A stretch of DNA of 64,000 nt from Symsagittifera roscoffensis (lineage: Eukaryota; Xenacoelomorpha; Acoela; Convolutidae), in contig NC_087063.1 of assembly GCF_963678635.1 (NCBI RefSeq), positions 54,451,074 through 54,515,073 of the forward strand. The letters are read 5' to 3'. This document shows positions 18,224 through 27,224 of the stretch, one piece after another (positions within the stretch are counted from its first letter, which is position 1; the number at the start of each line of letters is the position of its first letter). Below the pieces are notes generated by a model. It saw nothing but the letters and a program-made list of their open reading frames with translations. It ran no database searches and was not told the DNA's origin. The translations under genes and the position numbers were made by a program.

Positions 18224-20840
18224 CTCTTTTGTTACTTTTTGGTAAATTTCGTTGCGTTTTTTTATCTCTGTTTAAAATCCATTCGGTGTGTGTACCGGAG
18301 GCTAACTTAAGAATTTGTGGGTGATGAAAATGATCTTCATCATGTGTGTGTAAAGGTAGGTTATAACAAATTGAGTCTTTATTCGTTTGACAATGGCTTT
18401 GTGCATTTTTATGAGAGTTTGCTGTAAACATAATTGGTTTGCGTGGCTTTTGATTAAAAACCATTTCATATGTTGACATTCCTAGAGTTGTCGTGATTTG
18501 TGAATTATATGCCAAGGGAAATAGTTTTACATCTGCTGACCATTCGGTGTATCTTGTATCATTTCCATTGATGATACATCTAAGATATTCTTGTAGTGAA
18601 CGGTTCATACCTTCGACTAAGCCGTTTGTCCAAGGTGCGTGAGATGTACGTGGATTGTGTTTGATGTTATATAAATGACATAGTGTGATGATTTCATTAT
18701 TTATGAATTCCGTACCGTTGTCTGTCACTAAAATTTCTGGTAGTCCGAATTTGGCTATCCAGTGTTCATAAAGTGTTGTGTAAGCGTAATAAGCGTTACA
18801 ATGTGGTACTGGGTTAAGTGCTACATAATGTGTAAATGCGTCAACAATTACCATAATGTAGGAGTTTCCTTCGGATGATGGTGAAATTGGTCCTTTTGTA
18901 TCAAATGAAATACGGTGGTTAAAGTACAAGCTTTGTCCTTTAAAATCTTGTTTTTGTGCTATTTGTTTTTGATTTGGATAAGGTTTATTTAGCTGACATA
19001 CTATACAATCATTGCATAGTACTTTTATCCAAATTGGTGCATTTGGGAAATAAAAGTTTTGTATGAAATTTGAATATGTTTTCTCTGATCCAGAGTGTCC
19101 TTTAATGTTTTGTGTATGTGAAATGTTAAGAGCTATGAGAATCATACTTAAAGGGAGACAGGGAACTGTCGATTCATTTAATTGGTATTCTAGAAGGTCT
19201 GTGTTTTCATTAATTATTGTATTGTTGAATTTTCGAAAATATCGGAGGAGTGTTTTATTTCCTAAAATTGTGGTATCTGCTTTTACGGGTTTAGTTTTAT
19301 ATTTGTGCCATGATTTTAGTTGTCTAATTACTGGGTCAAGATTTTGATATTGTTTCAAGGTTTTAATTGTAATTTTTTCTGTTGGAAGGAGAAAAATGTT
19401 TTTATTTTCTAATTTAGATAAAGGAATTGTGTCAAGTGGGTCATGGAGGTCAAAAACTTGATTTATTGTGTATTTTGAATCGTTTGTTTGTGGTCCTGAT
19501 AAATTTATTTCATCAGTTAGATTTTCTTTTTCAATTAACGGAAAAAGGTCTTTTTTATGCGAGTGTTGTTTTACTCTTTTTTGTTGGGTGTTATTTTTTA
19601 TCCATTGTGAATATGGAATTGGTTTGAAAGTTGATGTTCCAAGTAGATCAACTTCGTAGTGGTTATTTTGGCAATCTAAAAAAAGTGGGAAGTGTTGTAG
19701 ATTATTTATCTGTGATTGTTCAACGTCAGTTTTTACTGCATATTTGCATTCTAGTCGGGGTGGTGTTTCGTTTTCTGCAAGGTAAAATTTTATATTTTTG
19801 GGTATTTCAACTGTAGTTTTACGTGTAAGTAATTCAGGTGGTGTATTTCGACTTAATGTGTCTGGTAATGCAAGATTCTTTCCTGCTGTCCAAACTATAT
19901 GTAAGTTTGGAAATTTCATTAGAATTAATTGAAATCTGTAAACTCGGTGATTTGGATTGGATTTTTGTGTAAAGAGAAAAATGATTGATTTGTGATCTGT
20001 GAATAGAACTGTTGGATGTTTTGATCCAAGTATCAGAAATTCATATTCTGTAAGTGTATAGATTATGGCTGTACATTCTCTCATTAGTGTTGAGAGTCTT
20101 AGCTCTGCTTGAGTGAATAATCGAGAATTTGCTGATATAAGATTCATTTTGTTTGTACCATTGTGTGATTGTAATAACGCTGCGCCGATGCCAAAATTTG
20201 AAGCATCGCACATTGCATAGAATGGTTGATTTGGGTCTGAAATTGTATTCGAAATTTGTTCAGTTAGGAGTTTTTTAATTTCTTCAAATCGTGTTTGATG
20301 TTCTGTATTCCATTCAAAATTATTTTGTTGTCTGAGTATATTATAGAATGGTCTTAAGTATAATTGCATTTTATAGACGTATTTGCTTAAAAAATTTAAC
20401 ATTCCAAGGAATTCTTGGATTTTCTTTTTGTTTGTTGGTGGTTGAAGCTTCTGAATAGCATCAATGCGTGATTTTAATGGAGTGATTGTTTTTCTTTCTA
20501 TATTTTGTCCTAAGAATTTAACTCGTGTTAAAAAGAAGTGTGATTTATCGGGGGCGGCCTTCAGATTTTCGTTCTGAAGTATTTTGTGATAGTGTTCTAA
20601 AAGTTTAAACATTTCTTCTTTTGTCTGTGATTGCATAAAAACATCGTCTAAATAGGTGATTGCGTTTTTCTTGAGTATTAGTGGTCTAAAAATTTTGCTC
20701 ATGAAAGCTGAAAACGCCGCTGGTCCTATGGATATTCCATAGAATAGGCGGTTGAATTCATATTGTTGATTTCCAATAACAAATTGTGTTAAGCGTAGCG
20801 ATTGTTCATCTAGTGGCATTTGATTGTATGCACTGTTCAT
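18201..20840 (-). CDS. pol: reverse transcriptase (C-terminal part) - RNase H - integrase
   Basis: 879 codons from the first ATG; the frame is open back to about 20975, where the RT region GKYFTTAD and IVLDARYLN lies. Motifs by residue: RT GISIGPAAFS 35-44 and catalytic YLDD 63-66; RNase H acidic residues D212, E255 and D282, with LPDTLS near 325-330; integrase zinc finger H575, H582, C612, C615; catalytic D647, D707 and E743, an exact D,D(35)E spacing. The product copies genomic RNA to DNA and inserts it. The RT N-terminal part is in another frame upstream and the integrase C-terminus in another downstream, so no single intact Pol can be made from this copy without frameshifts. Confidence 0.92.
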   Translation of the reverse strand: MNSAYNQMPLDEQSLRLTQFVIGNQQYEFNRLFYGISIGPAAFSAFMSKIFRPLILKKNAITYLDDVFMQSQTKEEMFKLLEHYHKILQNENLKAAPDKSHFFLTRVKFLGQNIERKTITPLKSRIDAIQKLQPPTNKKKIQEFLGMLNFLSKYVYKMQLYLRPFYNILRQQNNFEWNTEHQTRFEEIKKLLTEQISNTISDPNQPFYAMCDASNFGIGAALLQSHNGTNKMNLISANSRLFTQAELRLSTLMRECTAIIYTLTEYEFLILGSKHPTVLFTDHKSIIFLFTQKSNPNHRVYRFQLILMKFPNLHIVWTAGKNLALPDTLSRNTPPELLTRKTTVEIPKNIKFYLAENETPPRLECKYAVKTDVEQSQINNLQHFPLFLDCQNNHYEVDLLGTSTFKPIPYSQWIKNNTQQKRVKQHSHKKDLFPLIEKENLTDEINLSGPQTNDSKYTINQVFDLHDPLDTIPLSKLENKNIFLLPTEKITIKTLKQYQNLDPVIRQLKSWHKYKTKPVKADTTILGNKTLLRYFRKFNNTIINENTDLLEYQLNESTVPCLPLSMILIALNISHTQNIKGHSGSEKTYSNFIQNFYFPNAPIWIKVLCNDCIVCQLNKPYPNQKQIAQKQDFKGQSLYFNHRISFDTKGPISPSSEGNSYIMVIVDAFTHYVALNPVPHCNAYYAYTTLYEHWIAKFGLPEILVTDNGTEFINNEIITLCHLYNIKHNPRTSHAPWTNGLVEGMNRSLQEYLRCIINGNDTRYTEWSADVKLFPLAYNSQITTTLGMSTYEMVFNQKPRKPIMFTANSHKNAQSHCQTNKDSICYNLPLHTHDEDHFHHPQILKLASGTHTEWILNRDKKTQRNLPKSNKRVVTKAKH

Positions 20841-20956
20841 ATCTGCGGTTGTAAAGTATTTTCCGTTTATTTTTGTTAAAATAACTTGTATTGGTTCAAT
20901 AGGCCAATTGCATTTTGATTCGTCTATTAGTGAATTAAGATATCTAGCGTCTAGAA

Positions 20957-22309
20957 CTATTTTAATGATTCTCCTTTTGCTAGGACGATAACTGGGTTGA
21001 TAAATGTGTTACCTTTTGGTTGTTTTTCTTTGTTTACCGGTGAGATTTTTTTGTATTGTTCTAAAATATCGAGTAATCTGTTGACTTTATCGTGTAAATG
21101 AATTGGTACTTTACTTGCTCTTTGTTTTTTGAAAACTGCGTCAGGTTTTAACGGGAGATGTAGTGATGAACTGATTTTGCCAACATCAAATTTGGATGTT
21201 GCATAGACTGATGAATATTTTATTAGCTGTTTGGCTAACTTATCAAATTCGTCTTGTGTTATTTGTGAATGTTGGAAGTTAAACATTGTTAAAAAATTCT
21301 GTTGATCCTCTGTATAGTTATTCATGTTGAATGTAGGTTTGAAATATGGGGTTTTTGTGAAAAATTCTGTATTTCTTTTTTCATTACTTACTATATTATT
21401 TATGGATAATTCTTCATTAAGAATTGTGGATTGACAAATATCTAATAATTGGAGTATATTATTTACGCGGTATGCTTTTTCATGCATTGGTGATATCGTA
21501 GCGTTGGTTTCGCAATATCCTAAAAGTCCTAAAGGTAATGTTACTTGATATGGTGTATTGTTGTATACATGTAACGAAATAATATCTGAATTCGAGTTTT
21601 TCAAATATTTTATGGATGGAATTGTGATTTTGAAAAACTTATGGATAGGTTTGAATTCAAAGTCTGACATATAGAGTTGTTGTTTATTTTGATTTTTATC
21701 ATATTGGTGAACTTGTTTTATTGAAAAATTATATATGTTTCCTGATAGTGGTTTCAGGTGTTTTCTTTGTTGGTTATATATTGGATAAAATTTTGAAAAG
21801 AATGGTGGTTGTTTATTTAATCTTTGAAAAAATGTTAGGGATGTGTCTTTTGTTTTTGTGTACTTATCTTTGATCAGTATTTTACTATTCAAGATGTTGA
21901 TAGTTTGTATATATTTAGAGATAAATGGTATTCCAATGATATTGTGTTTAATATCAGTGATATGAAATTTTTGTTTAAATGGTTTATTTAAAATTTTATT
22001 TTGCTCTATTGTTCTTGTGGGGAGAAGAAATAATTGAACTTTTCCATAGTTTACCAATGTTGATCCTTGTGCTGTTGCTAGTTTACTGGAGGTTGCAAGA
22101 GGTGTTAGTTTTGGGTGTAATGTTTTTATCTCATTCCATGTGGGAATGTTTATTATGTTTGATTCTGCTCCTGAATCAATTAAAAAATCAATTTCAAGAT
22201 CTGGTGGTTGAAATTCTTTGTTTCTTGGACTTTCTAAAAGAAATGGTATTGTCCAAATTTTTTCTTTGGGTTGTTCTTTTTGTATACTTTGATAGATGTG
22301 ATTTGTATT
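20957..22309 (-). CDS. pol: aspartic protease and N-terminal reverse transcriptase
   Basis: The frame follows directly, in phase, from the gag stop at 22310-22312. FLIDSGAESNIIN at about 22195-22150 is the protease active site (D-S-G), and DIKHNIIGIPF near 21900 is the second protease landmark. A ~200-residue linker leads to the start of RT (FINPVIVLAKGE). It ends at TAG (20957) in an A4 run, inside the RT domain; the remaining fingers/palm lie one frame over. No AUG is needed if it is made as a Gag-Pol extension. The relic at 48066-49310 has LIDSGSES and the same linker. Confidence 0.85.
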   Translation of the reverse strand, partial: NTNHIYQSIQKEQPKEKIWTIPFLLESPRNKEFQPPDLEIDFLIDSGAESNIINIPTWNEIKTLHPKLTPLATSSKLATAQGSTLVNYGKVQLFLLPTRTIEQNKILNKPFKQKFHITDIKHNIIGIPFISKYIQTINILNSKILIKDKYTKTKDTSLTFFQRLNKQPPFFSKFYPIYNQQRKHLKPLSGNIYNFSIKQVHQYDKNQNKQQLYMSDFEFKPIHKFFKITIPSIKYLKNSNSDIISLHVYNNTPYQVTLPLGLLGYCETNATISPMHEKAYRVNNILQLLDICQSTILNEELSINNIVSNEKRNTEFFTKTPYFKPTFNMNNYTEDQQNFLTMFNFQHSQITQDEFDKLAKQLIKYSSVYATSKFDVGKISSSLHLPLKPDAVFKKQRASKVPIHLHDKVNRLLDILEQYKKISPVNKEKQPKGNTFINPVIVLAKGESLK

Positions 22310-22312
22310 CTA
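22310..22312 (-). promoter_or_regulatory. in-frame UAG between gag and pol
   Basis: The nucleocapsid frame ends NDKTKC, then UAG, and the very next codons run open in the same phase into protease for about 450 codons. This is the layout of stop-codon readthrough in gamma- and epsilonretroviruses. The diverged copy near 47988 appears to have GAA at the aligned position, so a simple point mutation is the competing explanation. I see no convincing downstream pseudoknot. Confidence 0.45.
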
Positions 22313-23194
22313 GCATTTTGTTTTGTCATTTTCATTGGATTTATTTACAGTGTTGATTTCGTTAGTTTCTTGTGCCGTTTGTGTGGTATGGATGGGTTCA
22401 ATATAATAATTGTGAAGGAGTTCTAATTGATTTTCATATATATGTGATGAAAAAGGTTGTTCATATATAATATGTTCGTAGTCATTTTCGACTGCTATCA
22501 TATTTATGGAGATAGTGTTTTCTGTATCACTTTCTGAATCTGATGATCCACAGTTTATTTGATTTAGTTGTAGTTCGTTATTTGCTGTGTCATCAATACC
22601 TGGGGGGTCTGATGTTGTTTCTGGATTTGATTGTACTTGATTAATATGTCTTTGATGTTTAGGTGTACTACTTCTGTGGCGATTGTTAGAATTATTATAA
22701 TGGTTATTATTTCTGTGTGGTGATTGGGAATAATTTCTATAACGATTATTATAACTTGAATGTCGATTTTGTGAATTGTTTCGTGATCGGTTTTGATAAT
22801 TATCGTTTGATCTGTGATAATTTGATCTGTTATATGAGTTATTCCTTGATCGATTGTTCGGGAAATTCTGATTACGGTTGTTTGAATAACTTCTATTGCG
22901 ATTATTTGAATAGTTTCTATTTCTATTATATGATGAGTTTCGTGATTGGTTGTTTGGATAGTTTTTATTCCTTGATTGGGAGTTAGATCTAGAAACAAAT
23001 TGTGTTGTATTTGAATTTAATCCGGAGTAGTTATTTCGACTATTTGGTCGATTATAATGATTTTGTGAAGAATTTTGTGTATTTCTTCGTTCTGGTGATC
23101 TTCCTCTATAACTTGAGTTATATGGTGATTGATTTCTCGTGTAATTGGTATTGTTAAGAAAGTGGTTTTCCTGAACTGTTGTTGCTGTATACAT
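22310..23194 (-). CDS. gag: Gag nucleocapsid-like region, Asn/Arg/Ser/Tyr-rich
   Basis: 294 codons. The first ~180 residues are a run of imperfect repeats of the type NNRNRSYSNNRNQ, strongly basic and without Cys, followed by an acidic Ser segment (CGSSDSESDTENTIS) and a polar tail. The repeat part would bind RNA in the way of the Gly/Arg boxes of foamy viruses. It overlaps the preceding zinc-knuckle frame by 41 bases in a different phase and ends at the UAG before protease. Its phase equals that of the first gag frame. Relics at 47240-47600 and 52350-52740 keep the repeats. Confidence 0.75.
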   Translation of the reverse strand: MYTATTVQENHFLNNTNYTRNQSPYNSSYRGRSPERRNTQNSSQNHYNRPNSRNNYSGLNSNTTQFVSRSNSQSRNKNYPNNQSRNSSYNRNRNYSNNRNRSYSNNRNQNFPNNRSRNNSYNRSNYHRSNDNYQNRSRNNSQNRHSSYNNRYRNYSQSPHRNNNHYNNSNNRHRSSTPKHQRHINQVQSNPETTSDPPGIDDTANNELQLNQINCGSSDSESDTENTISINMIAVENDYEHIIYEQPFSSHIYENQLELLHNYYIEPIHTTQTAQETNEINTVNKSNENDKTKC

Positions 23195-24059
23195 TTTTGT
23201 TTGGTAGATTTTGATCTTTTTTCATGTATTGATAGAATGATTTATTTGGTTCTTTATATTTTTGAGGTTTGTTTTGATTGTCCTGTTGTTTTTGTCTACA
23301 TTCAGAAATACTATGTCCGTATCGTCGGCAATAATTACACCATTTTTTGAAAGATGGTTTGCCTTTGAAGTTTGGGTGTTTTTCATAAATATTGAGTATT
23401 TCAGTGATTTTTTCAACGAGGTCTGTATCTGATTCCTGTATATTGTTGATATTTGTGGTATTTGTTTCAATTCGATTAACATATTGTAACTTCAGATTTT
23501 CTGTTTCTTCAAGTTTCATTGTGATTTCTGCTTGTTCTAGTTTGTCTACTAGTTTTCGAAAATCTAGATCGGGCTCTCGAATTGAGGAGGGATGGGATGC
23601 TCTCTTTTTTGTTGCTATTTTCCTTAATTGAGGTGTTAAGGTCATCATTAAGATTTCTGTCATTTTTGTGTTTTTATAGTCGTGCGTATTTAATGAATAT
23701 GCTTTTCGAACTAGTGTTTCGATACGTACTGCTAGTTGTTTGATGGTTTCATTTGGTAATCTGCGAATTTCATTACATAAAACTCTTTGTTGTTGTTTAT
23801 TTCTCTCGGAATCAAACATTTTTGAAAATTCTTGTGTAAATCTTTTCCAATTTGATTTTATTTTTATAGGCATTACTGAAAACCATTTTTGGGCTGCGCC
23901 ATCTAAGGTTGTTTGTATCAACGCTGTGCGTCGATGTATCCAATTTTGATGTAGTGGCGTATTAATTGGTTCAGGTCCTATATTTAAAATTAAATTTGCT
24001 GTTACTGCATTTAAATAATCTTCTACGGAATATTCAGGGTCTGTTCCTGTGAATACCAT
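23154..24059 (-). CDS. gag: Gag capsid region with CCHC zinc knuckle
   Basis: 301 codons. TDPEYSVEDYLNAV and the W-F-x(n)-W-x-x-F-x-x-EF-x-x-MF pattern (residues 60-90) match the Retrotrans_gag capsid domain of Ty3/gypsy elements. A zinc knuckle C-x2-C-x4-H-x4-C (CNYCRRYGHSISEC) lies near residues 240-255. In the relic at 51850-52110 this region is read continuously from MTMNPYL, the end of the first gag frame. Here the two are offset by one base, so an indel between 24059 and 24091 probably broke the joint. The ATG at 24059 may therefore not be the real start. Confidence 0.85.
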   Translation of the reverse strand: MVFTGTDPEYSVEDYLNAVTANLILNIGPEPINTPLHQNWIHRRTALIQTTLDGAAQKWFSVMPIKIKSNWKRFTQEFSKMFDSERNKQQQRVLCNEIRRLPNETIKQLAVRIETLVRKAYSLNTHDYKNTKMTEILMMTLTPQLRKIATKKRASHPSSIREPDLDFRKLVDKLEQAEITMKLEETENLKLQYVNRIETNTTNINNIQESDTDLVEKITEILNIYEKHPNFKGKPSFKKWCNYCRRYGHSISECRQKQQDNQNKPQKYKEPNKSFYQYMKKDQNLPNKNVYSNNSSGKPLS

Positions 24060-24088
24060 TAATTGTTTATTTGATGTTATTGATGTTA

Positions 24089-25861
24089 TTATGGATTCAT
24101 TGTCATTTGTAATGATTCTGCGGCATTTGGCATTTGTGAAAAATTTGAGAGTTGGTTTTTTGTTATTTCGTGTTGTTGAAGGTAATATGGGAGTGGTATT
24201 TCATTTTGCATTTGTGTTGGTTGATACGAGTGTGTAATCATTGGGTTTTGTGGCTGAATTGGTTGAAAAAATTGTGTATTAATTGGGTTTTGCATTTGTA
24301 TTTGTTGTTGATTTTGTGTATCTGTTGGATGTGGAGAAAAAATTCTATGATATGTATGTGGTTTCTGCACTCCTTGTCCACGATATTCTTGAGTATATGG
24401 TGCAAATATATCTGGTTTAAAATAATCATCATCAGAGGACAAATAATCCGTTTGATGAGGTGCTTGCTTTTTATTTTCATTCTGTTGAAAGAATGGGTAA
24501 TTTTCACTACGATCCCATGGAGGATGTGAATTAGTTTGAAAATTTACTGAGTTGGTTGCTGCCATTGGGTTATCCCAATATCGAGATCTTATCTGATTAT
24601 TATTATTTTTTCGTGGGGGATAGTTTGTTTTTGATGAATATGCGTAATTATAATTGTGTTCCGCAAAAGTGTTTATTGTGAATGTTCTGCGTGTTTTTGA
24701 CGGTACTGTCATGGGTCTATATGTTTGATAATCCATTTGTGAATATCTTGGAGCAACCGAAGGTTTAACGGTTGATTGTAAGGTTACTTGTGCTAGTGAA
24801 GTGTTTGTATTTCTTGGTGTTGTTAAATTTGGACGTATTGGTGAAATACTTTGTTGTGTAGTTGTTGTTGTTTGGACGATTTCTTCATTTATGAAGTGTG
24901 ATGGTGTTTGAATATCTTGTTGAGTGAGGTTCCTAGTTCCATTAAGGTTTTCATTGTGTATGATGGTCGAATTTAAACTGCTATTTCGCGTATCAGGTAA
25001 AAATGTATTGTAGTTTAATGGTGTTGCATCAATGGTTAATGGTATTACTCTTACATAATCTCTTACATAAGATATTGTACTTATTGCTTGACTTGAGATT
25101 GATTGTGGGATATTTATGAATGCATAATGAGACCATTCGGGGTCCCAAACGTAGTCTGACTGTTCTGTGATGGCGGTATCATCGTTTGAATTTTGAGGTC
25201 TGAAATGTTTTCTTGCTTGTGAAATTAAATCTATTTTATGTGTGAAATAATCTATTATAAACCATGCCAAAATTTTTTGTAAGTCATGTTTTGTATGTTG
25301 TGAAATTTCATCTTTAGTGAAATTTTCTTTAATTATATGTAGGAAAGTTGAAAGTAGTGTGATTTCAAGTCGTACCGTTATATGTTTGGATGTCTCTGTC
25401 GGTGAGACATGTGGGATTGGGTTTTCGTTTTCCAATATTGAAATATGACTATATATTATTGCAAAAACTTCATTAGTAAATATGGAGTTTGCTCTTTGTG
25501 AGTTATGATATTGTATGCTTTTTATATATTCTGAGAATACTTTTGAAAATTCTAAATCAAGATCGTCTGTTTGAATTACATATTTGCGGTGATTCTGGTT
25601 TGGTGAGCTGAATTCTATGGTGTAGATTCCGTATTGTTGTGTTAAGTTACATATAACTTTCAGATAGTGATCAATAATTTGTCTTTTTATTTTTACATCT
25701 GGGAACTCTGCTTTACATGGGCTGATTCCGGGTTCGAACAAATTTAGAAGAAAATTCTTGCAAAGATCATGTTGTCCTTTATTATCGGGTGCATCTACGA
25801 GGAAGGGGTAAATATCGTCATCATCTGGACTATCTTCACTTGGAGTGTGTGTTTGGCTCAT
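24089..25861 (-). CDS. gag: Gag N-terminal region
   Basis: 590 codons starting MSQTHTPSEDSPDDDD, overlapping the end of the basic ORF by 26 bases. Residues 20-230 look folded and recur in all the decayed copies (DDLDLEFSKVF, IKSIQYHNSQRANSIFTN, then S-x-ISIL). Residues 290-590 are low-complexity Gln/Asn/Pro/Thr with many QNP and Tyr repeats. I do not recognise a matrix fold. It stops at TAA TAA (24086-24091) just before the capsid frame. With capsid and nucleocapsid the ancestral Gag would be very large for this group. Confidence 0.75.
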   Translation of the reverse strand: MSQTHTPSEDSPDDDDIYPFLVDAPDNKGQHDLCKNFLLNLFEPGISPCKAEFPDVKIKRQIIDHYLKVICNLTQQYGIYTIEFSSPNQNHRKYVIQTDDLDLEFSKVFSEYIKSIQYHNSQRANSIFTNEVFAIIYSHISILENENPIPHVSPTETSKHITVRLEITLLSTFLHIIKENFTKDEISQHTKHDLQKILAWFIIDYFTHKIDLISQARKHFRPQNSNDDTAITEQSDYVWDPEWSHYAFINIPQSISSQAISTISYVRDYVRVIPLTIDATPLNYNTFLPDTRNSSLNSTIIHNENLNGTRNLTQQDIQTPSHFINEEIVQTTTTTQQSISPIRPNLTTPRNTNTSLAQVTLQSTVKPSVAPRYSQMDYQTYRPMTVPSKTRRTFTINTFAEHNYNYAYSSKTNYPPRKNNNNQIRSRYWDNPMAATNSVNFQTNSHPPWDRSENYPFFQQNENKKQAPHQTDYLSSDDDYFKPDIFAPYTQEYRGQGVQKPHTYHRIFSPHPTDTQNQQQIQMQNPINTQFFQPIQPQNPMITHSYQPTQMQNEIPLPYYLQQHEITKNQLSNFSQMPNAAESLQMTMNP

Positions 25862-26303
25862 TTTTTCGTTTAATGACTGTTAATAGGTAATTATTGATGT
25901 GTCTAATTGGTTGATTCCAATCATACAAGTGTACTGGTTTGTGTTTATATTGCTTTTTTATTCTTCTTTTTCCTCTTTTTGATGAATTTGAAGTTGTTTC
26001 TGAGTCGGAAAAATATAATTGATCGTGAATGGGGCAATTTATATCAATAGATTCTTTTAATTTATAAAGTTCGTCTAAATTGCTGGCTTCTGATTCTGAG
26101 AATGCGTTTCTATTTTTGGAAAATCTTTTTCGTGTTATTTGTCTTTGTTTGGTTATGATTTTCCTTTTTAGTGTTTGTCGTTTTGTTCTGATATATCCAA
26201 CTGTTTGTGTGTGAGGTGTGATTACAAGGTCGTATTTTTTGTTATCTATTTCACAGTTGTGCAAAACGATTGTTTGTTTGTTTCCTAGATTTTTAAATGA
26301 CAT
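25836..26303 (-). CDS. small basic protein upstream of gag
   Basis: 155 codons, starting MSFKNLGNKQTIVLHN. It has two Arg/Lys-rich patches (RTKRQTLKRKIITKQRQ near 39-55 and SKRGKRRIKKQYKHK near 109-123) flanking a Ser/Glu/Asp-rich middle. The gag ATG lies inside its last codons. The diverged copies keep the start (MSRDNLGSKQ at 43166 and 45595; TTG in place of ATG at 39546), the NA-SESE stretch and the YFSDSE stretch. The Arg-rich patches suggest RNA binding or nuclear targeting, as in regulatory proteins of complex retroviruses; that is inference. It could instead be an extra matrix-like Gag piece. Confidence 0.6.
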   Translation of the reverse strand: MSFKNLGNKQTIVLHNCEIDNKKYDLVITPHTQTVGYIRTKRQTLKRKIITKQRQITRKRFSKNRNAFSESEASNLDELYKLKESIDINCPIHDQLYFSDSETTSNSSKRGKRRIKKQYKHKPVHLYDWNQPIRHINNYLLTVIKRKNEPNTHSK

Positions 26304-27224
26304 AAGGTTTAGGATGACGGATGCAAAAAGTTGTTAGATGATTTTTATTTTCTTAAACTGTTAGTCCTTACGATTTTTTGAGTAGCTTAACCTGGGTCTA
26401 TTTATTTAGGGTTGGAGAGAAAAGTATATCGATTCCGAAGAATGATTTTTTACTTTCTCGTGGCTATTATAAGCTAAGGTGTTAACTTACTTAATCTTAC
26501 TTAGGGGTAGTGATTGTGTTCAAGGGTTGGAGAATAGTAAATCGATCCACAAGGTTCAGGTATAACTTGAACGCGAGTAGTTCGTTAGATACTATTTTAA
26601 ACTTACTAAGTCTAAGATTTATCCTGGGTCTGGTAAGAGGAGGGTTCAAGTGAAGGATGAACAACCGAAGTTCTTCACTGTTTATCCTAATTTGAATGAT
26701 TAGTTTTGTTCAAAAATTTCTATTAGTCTTGGGTTTTTTGAAAGTGTTGGATAGTGAATCGACGTTTGAGGTCGTTAGACACTAGCTAAGTGGGTGGGGG
26801 AGAACAAAATTGTTCTTTTTGATCCAAGGATAGGCCTTGATGATCAAGTCTTAAGTTTAATGAAATAGAAAAATTTAATGTAGATCCAAGGATAAGCCTT
26901 GATGATCTGATTTTAAAATTAAGTGATTTTAAGTTTAAAATGGTTTAAATTGTTCAAAATTTTAGTTTTTGATGTTTAGTGAGCTTATGATTGCTGTTAT
27001 GTTTAGGTGATGAAGCTGAAACTACAGATGATTTTTATGATTACTAACAATTTATTGTCATGCTATAAATTTTTGTTTTGTTTTTCAATAAATATTTTCC
27101 AAACAAGTTTTATATAATACTGCAGAATTTAGGAAAACGATCTGAGATCTTTTTATCAATCGTTATTGTATATTAATAATTTTGTTTAGCGCCTGAAATG
27201 ATCATGAAGATTGACTTCAAGATT
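26304..27224 (-). ncRNA. structured 5' leader, candidate packaging/dimerisation region
   Basis: About 0.9 kb with no long frame but conserved short palindromes. CAAGG-N5-CCTTG hairpins at 26825-26839 and 26887-26901 (each with an outer GATC...GATC) and AGAACAATTTTGTTCT near 26802-26817 all recur in order in the old leaders near 38876-39036 and 42495-42650. The same relics also keep GTGTCTAACGACCT and TAGGTAAGATTAAGTAAGT-like words. Confidence 0.5.
26821..26905. repeat. two tandem CAAGG-loop-CCTTG hairpins
   Basis: 26825-26839 and 26887-26901, 62 bases apart, each in the context GATCCAAGG-N5-CCTTGATGATC. Old copies read CAAGGCTCATCCTTG (38877), AACAAGGCTTATCCTTGTT (42496) and CAAGGCTTGTCCTTG (45019): the stem is kept while the loop varies. 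Confidence 0.7.

Noticed and set aside
18255-18275. A7 run as a programmed -1 frameshift site in pol
   Set aside because: The phase needed is +1 (or -2) and the A-run is not in the register of a standard slippery heptamer. A one-base indel in a homopolymer is simpler.
20968-20980. Programmed frameshift inside RT at the A4 run
   Set aside because: A -1 shift would be needed, but the preceding codon does not re-pair, and a frameshift in the middle of the RT domain has no precedent I know. Treated as a lesion.
22564-22998. 144-codon minus ORF rich in Ile/Thr
   Set aside because: It is the shifted reading of the nucleocapsid repeat (22310-23194). The same shadow appears at 52336-52743 and 62627-63034.
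24152-24529. Plus-strand ORFs opposite gag, env and pol (for example 24152, 21979, 15722, 12999)
   Set aside because: These are antisense shadows of A- and C-rich coding sequence, rich in Leu, Phe, Cys and Val, with no conservation in the other copies.
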